A program made the position numbers and the translations under genes. A model generated the notes under the pieces. The model had not been told where the DNA came from and ran no database searches. It saw only the letters and a list, made by a program, of their open reading frames with translations. This document shows, in pieces, positions 15,828-24,535 of a DNA stretch of 64,000 bases. The stretch comes from Sphingomonas echinoides ATCC 14820 (lineage in GTDB: Bacteria > Pseudomonadota > Alphaproteobacteria > Sphingomonadales > Sphingomonadaceae), in the NCBI RefSeq assembly GCF_000241465.1, contig NZ_JH584235.1, forward strand, positions 1,692,280 to 1,756,279. The letters run 5' to 3'. The first letter of the stretch is position 1. Each line of letters opens with the position of its first letter.

Positions 15828-16868
15828 GTGTCCGCCAAGCATCCTTCCACCATCGCCGCCCGATTGCTCGCCTGGTATGATGCCCATGCCCGCGATTTGC
15901 CGTGGCGCGCCGCCCCCGGCACCAATGCGCCCGATCCATACCGTGTGTGGCTGTCCGAAATCATGCTGCAACAGACCACGGTGGCGGCGGTACGCCCGAA
16001 GTTCGCGGCGTTCGTCGCGCGCTGGCCCTCGGTAGAGGCGCTTGCCGCCGCGCCCGAGGCCGATCTGATGGCCGCCTGGGCGGGCCTTGGTTATTATGCC
16101 CGCGCCCGCAATTTGCACGCCTGCGCACGCACAGTGGCCGAGCGCGGTGGCTTTCCCGACACCGAAGAAGGACTGCGCGCACTCCCGGGAGTCGGTGCCT
16201 ATACCGCCGCCGCCATCGCCGCGATCGCCTTTGGCGCGCGCGCGGTGGTGGTCGATGCCAATGTCGCGCGCGTGGTCGCGCGGGTGTTTGCGATTTCACG
16301 CCCCTTGCCCGGCGCGATGCCCGATCTGCGCGACGCGACCGACCGCATCACACCGGACACCCGCTCCGGCGATTTCGCGCAGGCGATGATGGATCTGGGG
16401 TCCTCGGTCTGCACCCCACGCGCGCCGCACTGCCTGGCGTGCCCTTTGGCCGAGGACTGCGCCGCTTATCGTTCGGGCGACCCGGAGGGCTTTCCGATCA
16501 AGCTCGCCAAGGCGGCCAAGCCGCAGCGCCACGGCACCATCTTCTGGGCCGAGCAGGAGGGGCGCGTGTTGCTGGTGCGGCGTCCACCGCGCGGGCTGCT
16601 GGGCGGGATGCGCGCATTGCCGACCGGGCCCTGGGCGGACACACCGCCTGCGCTCGCCGATCCGCCATTCGCCGCCGCCTGGCAGATGCTGCCGGAGACG
16701 GTCTCGCACACCTTCACCCACTTCCGCCTTGAACTGGCGCTTGCGGTCGCGCGCGTGGATGGGCATGGGCCAATCGGGGAGTGGTGGAGCGTGACCGAGA
16801 TGGACTCGGCGGGCTTGCCCACGGTCTTCGCCAAGGCGGCAACGGCAATCAGGAGGGCACGATGGTAG
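15828..16868 (+). CDS. mutY: A/G-specific adenine glycosylase MutY
   Basis: 346 residues. Catalytic Glu region WLSEIMLQQTTV, helix-hairpin-helix LRALPGVGAYTAAAIAAIAFG, and the catalytic Asp in VVDANVARV are present. The 4Fe-4S motif C-x6-C-x2-C-x5-C appears as CTPRAPHCLACPLAEDC. A C-terminal MutT-like domain (EEGRVLLVRRPPRGLLGGMRALP) recognises 8-oxoguanine. MutY removes adenine mispaired with 8-oxoG. The start is GTG at 15828, chosen because it gives the normal N-terminus (LLAWYDAHARDLPWR); no good ribosome site is visible. The stop overlaps the next gene by 7 bases. Confidence 0.93.
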   Translation: MSAKHPSTIAARLLAWYDAHARDLPWRAAPGTNAPDPYRVWLSEIMLQQTTVAAVRPKFAAFVARWPSVEALAAAPEADLMAAWAGLGYYARARNLHACARTVAERGGFPDTEEGLRALPGVGAYTAAAIAAIAFGARAVVVDANVARVVARVFAISRPLPGAMPDLRDATDRITPDTRSGDFAQAMMDLGSSVCTPRAPHCLACPLAEDCAAYRSGDPEGFPIKLAKAAKPQRHGTIFWAEQEGRVLLVRRPPRGLLGGMRALPTGPWADTPPALADPPFAAAWQMLPETVSHTFTHFRLELALAVARVDGHGPIGEWWSVTEMDSAGLPTVFAKAATAIRRARW

Positions 16869-18184
16869 CGACGCGGTTCAAGATGGCAGCGAGCGCCTTG
16901 CTCATCGCGGCAACCGGAACGGCGGTTGCGCGGCACGTCGTACATGCCCCCGTGGTGCTGCGCACCGCGCCGCGCCTCCCGCAAACGCAGGCGGTGTTTT
17001 CGGGCTATGTCGCGGCAAAGAAGATCCCCGGCGTGGTCGGCGTGATCGGCCGCGGCGATGCGCCCTTCGCCGTCGTCGCGGCCGGGCGGATCGGCGATGA
17101 ACCCGGTGCCCCGCTCGCCGACAAGGACAGCCTGTGGCGCGTCTATTCGATGACCAAGCCGATCACCGCGATGGCGGCGATGATCCTCATCGAAGAAGGC
17201 AAGATGCGGCTCGACCAGCCGGTCAGCGACTTCATCCCCGCCTTCAAGACGATGCGCGTTCAGGTCAGCCCGGATTCGCTCGACACGCGCCCCGCCACGC
17301 GCCCGATCACGATCCGCAACCTGCTGACCCACACCGCCGGGCTCGGTTACACGATCATCACCAAGGGGCCGTTGCTCAAGGCCTATGAAGACGCCGGCAT
17401 CACCCCCTTCACCTCGGACGCCAAGACCGAGGCGCAGCTTCGCCTCAAGCGCCCGCCGACGCTGGAAGCCTTTGCCAACAAGGTCGCCACGCTGCCGCTG
17501 ATCGCCGAACCCGGCACCAAATGGAGCTATTCGATCGGCCTCGACGTGATGGGCCGCGTGATCGAGGTCGCCGCGCACCAGCCGTTCGACCGCTTCCTGC
17601 AAACGCGCATCTTTACGCCGCTCAAGATGCGCTCGAGCTGGTTCACCGTGCCGGGGTCGGAGGCGCACCGTCTCGCGACCGGCTATTTCATCACCCCCAA
17701 TGGGCGCACGCCGGTCGATCCGGGCGCGACCTCGGTCTATCTCAAAGCCCCTAGCTTCCCGTATGGCGGTGCCGGGCTCGTCACCTCGGCTTATGATTAC
17801 GACCGCTTCCTGCACATGCTGCAAAATGGCGGGACGCTCGACGGCGTGCGCATCCTGAAGCCCGCCACGGTCAAGCTTGCCATGTCGAACCTGCTGCCGA
17901 ACGGCGTCGTCTATCCCGGCGCGGTGGCGGCGACCGGTGGCACCACCAATCCGCAGGGCTTTGGCGCAGGCGGATCGGTCACGCTGCACGATACGCCCGG
18001 CGGCCCGGCCAAGGGCACCTATGGCTGGGGCGGTGCGGCCGGCACGATCGCCTGGGTCGATCCGATCAACAAGATCCGCGCGACGATCATGGTCAATTAT
18101 CTGCCGGGCGACCGCTGGCCGCTGCGCGCCGATTCGACCAAGGCGGTCTATGCCGATCTCGCGCCGGTAGCGCCCAAGAAGTGA
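16862..18184 (+). CDS. Secreted serine hydrolase, beta-lactamase class C / esterase family
   Basis: 440 residues. Signal peptide near residues 1-28, then a beta-lactamase-fold serine hydrolase. The nucleophile motif SxxK is SMTK (WRVYSMTKPITAMAAM), the second motif is YSI in KWSYSIGLDVMGR where YxN is usual, and NLLTHTAGLGY and GYGGAG-like SFPYGGAGLVTSAYDYDRF are typical of the EstB/penicillin-binding-protein-like branch. Such enzymes are mostly esterases or peptidases rather than true beta-lactamases. The ATG at 16862 overlaps the end of mutY and is followed by a signal peptide, which favours it over an upstream in-frame start at 16781. Confidence 0.85.
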   Translation: MVATRFKMAASALLIAATGTAVARHVVHAPVVLRTAPRLPQTQAVFSGYVAAKKIPGVVGVIGRGDAPFAVVAAGRIGDEPGAPLADKDSLWRVYSMTKPITAMAAMILIEEGKMRLDQPVSDFIPAFKTMRVQVSPDSLDTRPATRPITIRNLLTHTAGLGYTIITKGPLLKAYEDAGITPFTSDAKTEAQLRLKRPPTLEAFANKVATLPLIAEPGTKWSYSIGLDVMGRVIEVAAHQPFDRFLQTRIFTPLKMRSSWFTVPGSEAHRLATGYFITPNGRTPVDPGATSVYLKAPSFPYGGAGLVTSAYDYDRFLHMLQNGGTLDGVRILKPATVKLAMSNLLPNGVVYPGAVAATGGTTNPQGFGAGGSVTLHDTPGGPAKGTYGWGGAAGTIAWVDPINKIRATIMVNYLPGDRWPLRADSTKAVYADLAPVAPKK

Positions 18185-19062
18185 GCGCAGCAGCGATGCT
18201 GACACCCGGCTTTACCGGCGGTCTGCTCGACCGCGCCGATCCGCTGCGCCACGACGAAGCCGCGCTCGCCGCTGCCAAGAGCGACTGGCGCGCACGGCTG
18301 CTCAAGCTCGAAAATTTCGAGCCCGAACTCGATGATAGGGGCATGCTCGGCTGGACCACGCTGGCCGATGCGCCCGACGATGCCGAACTTGTACTGCTCG
18401 GCCTCGACCAGGGCCGCCCGCATTTCGCCGCTTATACGCCCGGCATGCGCGCACCCAAAGGCCGCTCGGCGCGGCTGTTCGGCCTGCTCGACCGCTTCGC
18501 GCCGGGTGAAGCGGCGACCTATGCCGCCGCGCGCAGCGTGCTCGACTGGCACAGCCGCCACCAATTCTGCGCCAATTGCGGGCACCAGACCGCCATGTTC
18601 CGCGCCGGTTGGGGGCGGAACTGCCCCAATTGCCAGGCCGAACATTTCCCGCGCGTCGATCCGGTCGTCATCATGATCGCCGAGCATGACGGGCGCGCGC
18701 TGCTTGGCCGCCAGCCGTCTTTCCCGCCCGGTCGCTATTCGGCGCTGGCGGGGTTCCTCGAACCCGGCGAATCGATCGAGGAAGCGGTTGCGCGTGAAAT
18801 CGCCGAGGAAGCGGGCGTGCGCGTGCGCGACGTGCGCTATGTGGCCAGCCAGCCCTGGCCTTTCCCCTCCTCGCTGATGGTGGCGTGCGTCGGCATGGCC
18901 GAGGACGACACGATCACGCTCGACACACATGAGCTGGAGGATGCGATCTGGGTCCCGCGCGACGTGGTGCGCGCGGTGCTGGCGGGGGAACCGGGGCCGT
19001 TCCTGCCGCCCCCGCCTTATGCGATCGCACACACGCTGTTGACGGCATGGGCCGCAGGGTAA
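18181..19062 (+). CDS. nudC: NAD+/NADH diphosphatase NudC
   Basis: 293 residues. A zinc ribbon of four cysteines (CANCGHQTAMFRAGWGRNC-PNC) separates the N-terminal domain from the Nudix domain, whose box reads GFLEPGESIEEAVAREIAEEAGV. The downstream SQPWPFPSSLM segment is the SQPWPFPxS signature specific to NADH pyrophosphatases. The enzyme hydrolyses NADH (and removes NAD caps from RNA in E. coli). GTG at 18181 overlaps the previous TGA; ATG at 18196 is an alternative start. Confidence 0.93.
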   Translation: MSAAAMLTPGFTGGLLDRADPLRHDEAALAAAKSDWRARLLKLENFEPELDDRGMLGWTTLADAPDDAELVLLGLDQGRPHFAAYTPGMRAPKGRSARLFGLLDRFAPGEAATYAAARSVLDWHSRHQFCANCGHQTAMFRAGWGRNCPNCQAEHFPRVDPVVIMIAEHDGRALLGRQPSFPPGRYSALAGFLEPGESIEEAVAREIAEEAGVRVRDVRYVASQPWPFPSSLMVACVGMAEDDTITLDTHELEDAIWVPRDVVRAVLAGEPGPFLPPPPYAIAHTLLTAWAAG

Positions 19063-19086
19063 GCCGCAAACCGGGCCGAACGAGAC

Positions 19087-19305
19087 TTACAGCCTCAGCC
19101 AGCCCTTGCGGTCCGCACAGATGAGCGGCGTGACAACGCCAAACCCCGCCAGCCCCCCAAAAGCGATCGTCCACAAAACGCCGATCTGCGGGAAAGTGAG
19201 CGATGTCTCGCCCACTAACGGTGCGACAAAAACCCCAAGTACGATGGGGAAGATGTAGCCACAGAGCGTAGCCACCGCGAGCAGGACGTAAGCGAAAACC
19301 CTCAT
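19087..19305 (-). CDS. Small two-helix membrane protein, unknown
   Basis: 72 residues: MRVFAYVLLAVATLCGYIFPIVLGVFVAPLVG forms a first hydrophobic stretch and IGVLWTIAFGGLAGFGVVTPLIC a second, ending in a basic RKGWLRL. AAGGAG 7 bases upstream of the ATG at 19305 supports translation and this start. I recognise no family. It lies between the convergent nudC and the Rieske operon and has slightly lower GC than its neighbours. Confidence 0.6.
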   Translation of the reverse strand: MRVFAYVLLAVATLCGYIFPIVLGVFVAPLVGETSLTFPQIGVLWTIAFGGLAGFGVVTPLICADRKGWLRL

Positions 19306-19364
19306 TTCTGTTCTCCTTACGTTCAATGTGACACACTTCCTCGCGAGTCGCTACCCCTGGCGCT

Positions 19365-20345
19365 TCAGCTCAGCACGCTGACCACCCGCCTTGTTTCCGG
19401 CATCTCCCGCGCATCCGGTCGCGCCGCCAGCGCGATCAGCCGACGGGCCGCGAGGGTGGTGGCGTCGGCCTCGACGCTTTGTTCGAAGGCATCGCCTTCC
19501 AGCGCATAAGCGCGCTGCGCTGATTCCAGCACGGCACGGTCCTGCGCCAGAATTTCAGGCTCGGTCGACGACCAGAGCGGCGGTTGCGGCGTCTCGACCG
19601 GCCCGCGCTGCAACAACCAATGCTGGATGCAGCGCCCGGCCACGGTCGGCACATGGTGCAGCACCAGACGGAAGGCATCGCCGCTCGCCACCGTCACCCG
19701 ATCGGGCACATCGAAGCGCAAGTGCGTGCCCGGCCCGGTCACGGTCAGGGCCGTGGCGGTGCTTTCCACCGTATAGCGCGTCGGCAGAAACCCAACCGCC
19801 TGCACCCGGAACCATTGCGGATGCATATTGGGATGGGTGAAGGCGGCGTGACAAATGTCGAGATTGTTTTCGATCGGCAGGATCGCCTCGCAGGCCAGCT
19901 CCATCGCGCCCTGCAGCCATTGAAACCGGTCGAATCCGTCAATCGCCAACGGAGCGCCCTCCGGCTCATCGGTACCCGTCCACAGCCAGACATAGCCGTC
20001 CTGCTCCGCCACCGGATAGCGGCGGACGGGCGCGCTCTTGATCGTCTGATCCTCGCGCAAGGACGGGATATGGCGGCAGCGCCCGGCTCCATCGAAACGC
20101 CAGCCATGATAAGCACAGGCAATCGTCCCATCGCTGACGGTGCCGAGCGACAGCGCGACGCCGCGATGCGGGCAACGATCGTGCAGCGCCTGGGCCTGAC
20201 CGTCGGCATCGCGAAACAGCACGATCGGCGCGCCCTGCAGCGTGATCGCGACGGGCGCATCGCGCAATTGCGTGCTCGCCACGCCGACATACCACGCGTC
20301 TTTCGCCAATGGGACGCGATCCGCAACGAGGGTGGGGGCGTTCAT
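19365..20345 (-). CDS. Rieske non-heme iron oxygenase, catalytic subunit (VanA-like)
   Basis: 326 residues. The Rieske 2Fe-2S motif is CPHRGVALSLGTVSDGTIAC-AYHGW (C-x-H ... C-x2-H). The mononuclear iron site is NNLDICHAAFTHPNMHP, giving D-x2-H-x4-H. Length and layout fit the single-component-alpha group that includes vanillate demethylase and similar O-demethylases; the substrate cannot be deduced. Electrons would need a separate reductase, none of which is encoded here. The ATG overlaps the stop of the membrane gene (ATGA), making it the third gene of the merR operon. Confidence 0.87.
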   Translation of the reverse strand: MNAPTLVADRVPLAKDAWYVGVASTQLRDAPVAITLQGAPIVLFRDADGQAQALHDRCPHRGVALSLGTVSDGTIACAYHGWRFDGAGRCRHIPSLREDQTIKSAPVRRYPVAEQDGYVWLWTGTDEPEGAPLAIDGFDRFQWLQGAMELACEAILPIENNLDICHAAFTHPNMHPQWFRVQAVGFLPTRYTVESTATALTVTGPGTHLRFDVPDRVTVASGDAFRLVLHHVPTVAGRCIQHWLLQRGPVETPQPPLWSSTEPEILAQDRAVLESAQRAYALEGDAFEQSVEADATTLAARRLIALAARPDAREMPETRRVVSVLS

Positions 20346-20953
20346 CGAGCATTGTCCTTAACGGGTTTGAAAAAGCCGAGCCGCTGGCACGCGTCGAACA
20401 CGCGGCGGCCATTGAAGGAAGCGAGCAGCATCACCCCGATGCTTCCCCACGACACGACCGCGCGGATCGCCAGCGCCTGCGCCAGCGGAAACGCGCTCAT
20501 GATCCACAGAAACGCGCCCGCCCGCGCCACGAAATACAGCGCCCAAGCAAGCGTGAAGGCGCGGAAGAAGTGCACCACCTCGGGGCGGTCCGCCGGAATA
20601 TCGGGTTTGCGCTGCCGCGCGATGCGCAGCACCAGCGGCTCCTGCCCCGACGCGCCGACCAGAAACACGCCAGCCGTCAGCAGATTGATGATGGCACCTT
20701 CATAGCGGATCATGAACGGCGTTTGCGCCCACAGGTCGATCGCGCCGAACACCAGCGCCGCGCCGTTGGCCAGCAGCCATAAAGGCGGGAACGGCCGCCG
20801 GGTTGCGAGCCGCCAGCCGCCCTCGACGACAATAAACCCAAGCGCGACCGCAATGGCGGGCTTGATGCCGAAAGCGAGCAGCACCGCCCAATATAGAAGG
20901 AGCCCGCCAAAGGTGTGGAACACCGCCGCAAGAAAGGAGCGCAGACGCATCAT
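20342..20953 (-). CDS. Polytopic membrane protein, possibly YciB/IspZ-like
   Basis: 203 residues with about five hydrophobic segments. The series LLLYWAVLLAFGIKPAIAVALGF, WRLATRRPFPPLWLLANGAALVFGAI and PFMIRYEGAIINLLTAGVFL resembles the YciB (septation protein A) pattern of alternating helices with short basic loops, but similarity is weak by eye. Both ends overlap neighbours by ATGA, so it is translated together with the MerR regulator before it and the Rieske oxygenase after it. A transport or membrane-scaffold role for the oxygenase pathway is inference only. Confidence 0.6.
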   Translation of the reverse strand: MMRLRSFLAAVFHTFGGLLLYWAVLLAFGIKPAIAVALGFIVVEGGWRLATRRPFPPLWLLANGAALVFGAIDLWAQTPFMIRYEGAIINLLTAGVFLVGASGQEPLVLRIARQRKPDIPADRPEVVHFFRAFTLAWALYFVARAGAFLWIMSAFPLAQALAIRAVVSWGSIGVMLLASFNGRRVFDACQRLGFFKPVKDNAR

Positions 20954-21726
20954 TTCGAGTCTCCGTCACGGGCATGGGCGGCCATCGCTTCGCCCAGGAA
21001 CAGCCACCGCCGCCGATCGAGCGGTAGCGAGGCGGCAAGCGCCGGATCGGCAAAACCGTCCTGCCAAAACTGCGTAAGCGCGGCGTGCAGGCCCCCGTCG
21101 TCACCGGTCATCCGCGCAATCAGCGCCGCCGCGCGCGCGCCCAGCGCACGTGCCTGTGGCGTGTCGGGCGCGCCATCGACGAGCGTGTCGAGCTCGGCAT
21201 AGAGCTCGGCCCATTCCGCCGCGATGGTTGGCGCGACGTCGGCCAGGCGGCGTTGCTGAGCGGGGGTGAAAACGCGTGCGCCGAGCGCCTCCAGCGCCGG
21301 GGTCCAGCGCAACCGCAACGGCTCGGCGCGCGCGAGGTCGGCCAGTGCCGCCGCGTCGATCGTGCCGCCTGCGCGCAGCTTGCGGCGGGCATGGGCGATC
21401 AGGATCAGCGAATCCTCGACCCGGTTGCGTTGATCGATCAGCGCCTGTTCCTGCAGATCGAGCACCGCCGCCACATCGGGCGCGCCCTCATCGAGCAACG
21501 CGCCGATCCGCGCGATCGTCAGGCCAAAACGCCGCAACAGCAGGATAACGTGCAGGCGCTCGCACTCCGCCTGCCCATATGTGCGCCAGCCATGCGCATC
21601 GCGCACTGGCGCGAGCAAGCCTGCGGATTCATAGAGCCGCAGCGTCTTGATGGTGATGCCAAAGCGCCGGGCGACATCGGCGGCACCATCGGGAAACTGG
21701 GCGGAAGGGCGCTTGATTCGGGTCAT
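20950..21726 (-). CDS. MerR family transcriptional regulator with TipAS-like C-terminal domain
   Basis: 258 residues. The winged helix DVARRFGITIKTLRLYESAGLLAPVRDAHGWRTYGQAECERLHVI is a canonical MerR DNA-binding domain. A dimerisation helix follows, and residues about 130-250 form an all-alpha domain (TPAQQRRLADVAPTIAAEWAELYAELDTL) like TipAS ligand-binding domains. No metal-binding cysteines are present, so a small organic ligand is more likely than a metal. Its own promoter has the 19-bp spacer and dyad typical of MerR targets, implying autoregulation together with the two downstream genes. Confidence 0.87.
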   Translation of the reverse strand: MTRIKRPSAQFPDGAADVARRFGITIKTLRLYESAGLLAPVRDAHGWRTYGQAECERLHVILLLRRFGLTIARIGALLDEGAPDVAAVLDLQEQALIDQRNRVEDSLILIAHARRKLRAGGTIDAAALADLARAEPLRLRWTPALEALGARVFTPAQQRRLADVAPTIAAEWAELYAELDTLVDGAPDTPQARALGARAAALIARMTGDDGGLHAALTQFWQDGFADPALAASLPLDRRRWLFLGEAMAAHARDGDSK

Positions 21727-21733
21727 GCGCTAG

Positions 21734-21764
21734 GTTGTACGGTCGTCCCTTGGGGACGACGCAA
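21734..21764 (-). promoter_or_regulatory. MerR-type promoter with operator dyad
   Basis: Reading leftward, -35 TTGCGT (21764-21759) and -10 TACAAC (21739-21734) are separated by 19 bases, the long spacer on which MerR activators act. The perfect dyad GTCGTCCC-N3-GGGACGAC (21742-21760) fills that spacer. The predicted start (21727) is one base before the merR ATG, so the mRNA is nearly leaderless. Confidence 0.7.
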
Positions 21765-21786
21765 GCGGATTGTCCGCGCGCCCGCT

Positions 21787-22677
21787 TTACCCGCGCGCGC
21801 GGGCCTGACGATAGGTGCCGAGCACGCGCACCCATTTCGAATGGAACGCCAATTCGGCCAGCGCCCGGCCCAGCCCCGGATCGCTCGGGCGACCCTCGAC
21901 ATCGGCGTAGAATTCGGTCGCGGCAAAGCTGCCGCCGCGCTGATAGCTTTCCAGCTTGGTCATGTTGACGCCGTTGGTGGCAAAGCCCCCCATCGCCTTG
22001 TACAAAGCGGCGGGCACATTGTTCACCTCAAAGATCAGCGTGGTCATCCACGGACCATCGCCAACCGGCTCATGCCCCTCGCGCGCCAGCACGACGAAGC
22101 GCGTGGTATTATGTTCGGCATCGGCAATGTCGCTGGCCAAAGTGTCCAGCCCGTACAACGCCGCCGCGCCGGGCGGGGCGAGCGCCGCCAATGTCGGATC
22201 GTCGCGCTCCGCCACCAGCGCCGCCGCCCCTGCGGTATCGGGATAGGCGACCGGCGCAATGCCATGATCGCGCAGCCACAGGCGGCATTGCCCAAGCGCC
22301 TGCGGATGGCTCATCGCCTCGCGCACGCCCGCCAACGGCCCACTCCCCATCAAGGCATAGCGAATGCCGAGAAAATGTTCGCCAGTGATGACCAGCCCCG
22401 ATTCGGGCAGCAGGAAATGCATGTCGGCGACGCGGCCATGCAGCGAATTTTCGATCGGAATGATCGCGCAATCCGCCCGAAAATCACGCACCGCATCGAT
22501 CGCATCGGCAAAGTCGAAGCACGGCAGCGGCAGGCAATCGGGAAACGCCTCGCGCGCGGCGATATGCGAATTGGCGCCGGGGGCCCCCTGAAACGCAACG
22601 GTACGGGCAGGATCGGCGGCGGCGGCGGCAGTCATCTCGGCGACGAGGGCGCGGGCGGGTGCGGGGAAATTTTCCAT
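21787..22677 (-). CDS. pheA: Prephenate dehydratase
   Basis: 296 residues. The PDT catalytic domain starts TVAFQGAPGANSHIAAREAFPD and contains IIPIENSLHGRVADMHFLL and the catalytic NTTRFVVL segment (Thr-Arg-Phe). A C-terminal ACT domain (LIFEVNNVPAALYKAMGGFATNGVNMTKLESY) carries the LESY-type phenylalanine-binding motif, predicting feedback inhibition. It converts prephenate to phenylpyruvate in phenylalanine synthesis. There is no chorismate mutase domain, as usual in alphaproteobacteria. The start at 22677 (MENFPAPA) gives the normal length. It is divergent from the cytochrome c gene. Confidence 0.94.
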   Translation of the reverse strand: MENFPAPARALVAEMTAAAAADPARTVAFQGAPGANSHIAAREAFPDCLPLPCFDFADAIDAVRDFRADCAIIPIENSLHGRVADMHFLLPESGLVITGEHFLGIRYALMGSGPLAGVREAMSHPQALGQCRLWLRDHGIAPVAYPDTAGAAALVAERDDPTLAALAPPGAAALYGLDTLASDIADAEHNTTRFVVLAREGHEPVGDGPWMTTLIFEVNNVPAALYKAMGGFATNGVNMTKLESYQRGGSFAATEFYADVEGRPSDPGLGRALAELAFHSKWVRVLGTYRQARARG

Positions 22678-22833
22678 GGGAGCCGGGCGGTACTGCGCTG
22701 GCCGCCGCGCCGCAAGCCATCGCCACCGCCCGCGCCGACGACGCTTGCGATGCACGCCGCGCGAATCTATGGGTTGGGGCGACTTCGTGGCTCTAACAGG
22801 GGCCGTCCCGCGGCAGAAGATATAGGACGAGAC

Positions 22834-23463
22834 ATGGACAACCGGACCAATACGATTGCTGGCTGGGTTTTGGGCTCCATGGGCGTCGCGCTCGCGCTCG
22901 GCATCGCCGGGAATATGATCGTCCATCCGATCAAGGCCGAAAAGGCGGGCTATCCGATCGAGGGTGGCGCGGACGACGGTGCTGGTCCGGCGGCCGCAGA
23001 CAAACCCATTGGCGAAATGATGGCCGTGGCCGATGCCTCGCACGGCGCGGAAGTGTTCAAGAAATGCTCCGCCTGCCACACGATCGCGCAGGGCGGGGCC
23101 AATGGCATCGGCCCCAATCTGTGGGCAACCGTTGGCGAAGCGATCGCGCAGGGCAAGGCCGGCTACGCCTTTTCGGACGCCCTGAAGACGGCGGGGGCCG
23201 GCAAGAAATGGGATTTTGAGGAGCTCAACAAGTGGCTCACCAGCCCGCGCGCCTATGCGGCGGGCACCAAGATGACCTTTGCCGGTCTGACCAGCGCCAA
23301 GGATCGTGCCGACGTGATCCTGTATCTCAACGCGCAAGGCTCCAACCTGCCGCTGCCGACGGCTGCGGCTCCCGCCGCTGCCCCGGCTGATGCCAAGGCA
23401 CCCGCCGCCGAAACCGGCAACGCGACCGCGCCCGCTACCGCGAATACGGCCACCGCACAGTAA
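22834..23463 (+). CDS. Membrane-anchored cytochrome c (class I, CycM-like)
   Basis: 209 residues. An uncleaved N-terminal helix (TIAGWVLGSMGVALALGIAGNMIV) anchors the protein; the heme site is CSACH in FKKCSACHTIAQGGANGIGPNL and the distal ligand is Met in TKMTFAG. The layout matches alphaproteobacterial cytochromes c552/CycM that pass electrons from bc1 to cytochrome oxidase. A roughly 40-residue Ala/Pro/Thr-rich C-terminal tail (LPTAAAPAAAPADAKAPAAE and beyond) is an unusual low-complexity addition. Ends at a strong hairpin terminator. Confidence 0.9.
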   Translation: MDNRTNTIAGWVLGSMGVALALGIAGNMIVHPIKAEKAGYPIEGGADDGAGPAAADKPIGEMMAVADASHGAEVFKKCSACHTIAQGGANGIGPNLWATVGEAIAQGKAGYAFSDALKTAGAGKKWDFEELNKWLTSPRAYAAGTKMTFAGLTSAKDRADVILYLNAQGSNLPLPTAAAPAAAPADAKAPAAETGNATAPATANTATAQ

Positions 23464-23473
23464 GACGAAACGC

Positions 23474-23499
23474 GCCCCCACCGCAGGCGCGGTGGGGGC
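23474..23499. terminator. Bidirectional hairpin terminator
   Basis: GCCCCCACCGC and GCGGTGGGGGC form a perfect 11-bp stem with a 4-base loop (AGGC). It lies between the convergent ends of the cytochrome c gene and the LOG family gene. There is no strong T tract, so it may work as an attenuating or end-stabilising hairpin. Confidence 0.7.
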
Positions 23500-23505
23500 T
23501 GCCGC

Positions 23506-24444
23506 TCACGCCTTATCGCGGTAGAACGCCTTCACCACGTCCCACCCCTCCTGGGCGGTCTCGACGAAGGTGAAAATCTTGAGGTCCTTGGCCGAGACCA
23601 CGCCTTCCTCGACCAGCGCGTCGAAATTGACGACGCGGTTCCAGAACTCGCGGCCATATAGCAGCACCGGGATCGGCGCGATCTTGCCGGTCTGGATCAG
23701 CGTCAGCAGCTCGAACAGTTCGTCGAACGTGCCGAACCCGCCCGGGAACGCCGCCAGCGCACGCGCGTGCAGCAGGAAGTGCATCTTGCGCAGCGCGAAA
23801 TAGTGGAACTGCATCGACAGCGCCGGGGTGACATAGGGGTTGGGCGCTTGCTCATGCGGCAGCACGATGTTGAGCCCGATCGATTCGTGCCCGCAATCGG
23901 CCGCACCGCGGTTCGCCGCTTCCATGATCGACGGGCCACCGCCCGAACAGACGACGAAATGGCGCTTGCCATCGGTATCGACCGGGAAGCTGCTCGCCAG
24001 CCGTCCAAGCTCGCGCGCCACCTCATAATATTTGGATTTGGCGACCAGCCGCTCGGCGATGCGGATCGCCTGCTCGCGGTCGCCTTCGGCCGCATGCGCG
24101 ATGTCGAGCAAGGCCTGCGCCTTGGCGGGCTCGGGAATGCGCGCCGATCCATACATCACGAAGGTCGAGGCGATATTGGCCTCGTCCATAATGAGCTGGG
24201 GCTTCAGCAATTCGAGCTGGAAGCGAACGGGGCGCAAATCCTCGCGCAGCAGGAAATCCATGTCCTGAAAGGCAAGGCGATAGGCCGGGTTCTCGGTCTG
24301 CGGTGTGCTGACGCCGGTCTTGGCGGTTTCGGCATCCTGGCGCGCGCGGGGGAAAACGCGCGACGGCACATGCGTGTCACGCGCATCGGACTCGTGGACG
24401 AGGGAGTCTTGGGCTGGGGCGTCCGGTTTCTGAGTGTCGTTCAT
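23506..24444 (-). CDS. LOG family protein (TIGR00730), large form
   Basis: 312 residues. The LOG signature PGGFGTFDELFELLTLIQTGK and the GGGPSIMEAANRGA nucleotide-binding loop are both present. LOG proteins are cytokinin riboside 5'-monophosphate phosphoribohydrolases in plants; bacterial members hydrolyse nucleotide 5'-monophosphates. The N-terminal 90 residues (including YRLAFQDMDFLLREDLRPVRFQLELLKPQL) mark the longer bacterial type II class. The promoter region upstream holds an inverted repeat. Confidence 0.9.
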   Translation of the reverse strand: MNDTQKPDAPAQDSLVHESDARDTHVPSRVFPRARQDAETAKTGVSTPQTENPAYRLAFQDMDFLLREDLRPVRFQLELLKPQLIMDEANIASTFVMYGSARIPEPAKAQALLDIAHAAEGDREQAIRIAERLVAKSKYYEVARELGRLASSFPVDTDGKRHFVVCSGGGPSIMEAANRGAADCGHESIGLNIVLPHEQAPNPYVTPALSMQFHYFALRKMHFLLHARALAAFPGGFGTFDELFELLTLIQTGKIAPIPVLLYGREFWNRVVNFDALVEEGVVSAKDLKIFTFVETAQEGWDVVKAFYRDKA

Positions 24445-24535
24445 CCACCGCTCCTAAGCCACCGCGTCGCGAATTTGAAGCCTGGAGCGCGCCGCCGCTT
24501 GGTCGGGCCTTCTCCCTGTCCGTTCGATCTCCTTG

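Noticed and set aside
22678..23481. Prephenate dehydratase frame extending far upstream (564 codons)
   Set aside because: The upstream part is antisense to the cytochrome c gene; the family start is MENFPAPA at 22677.
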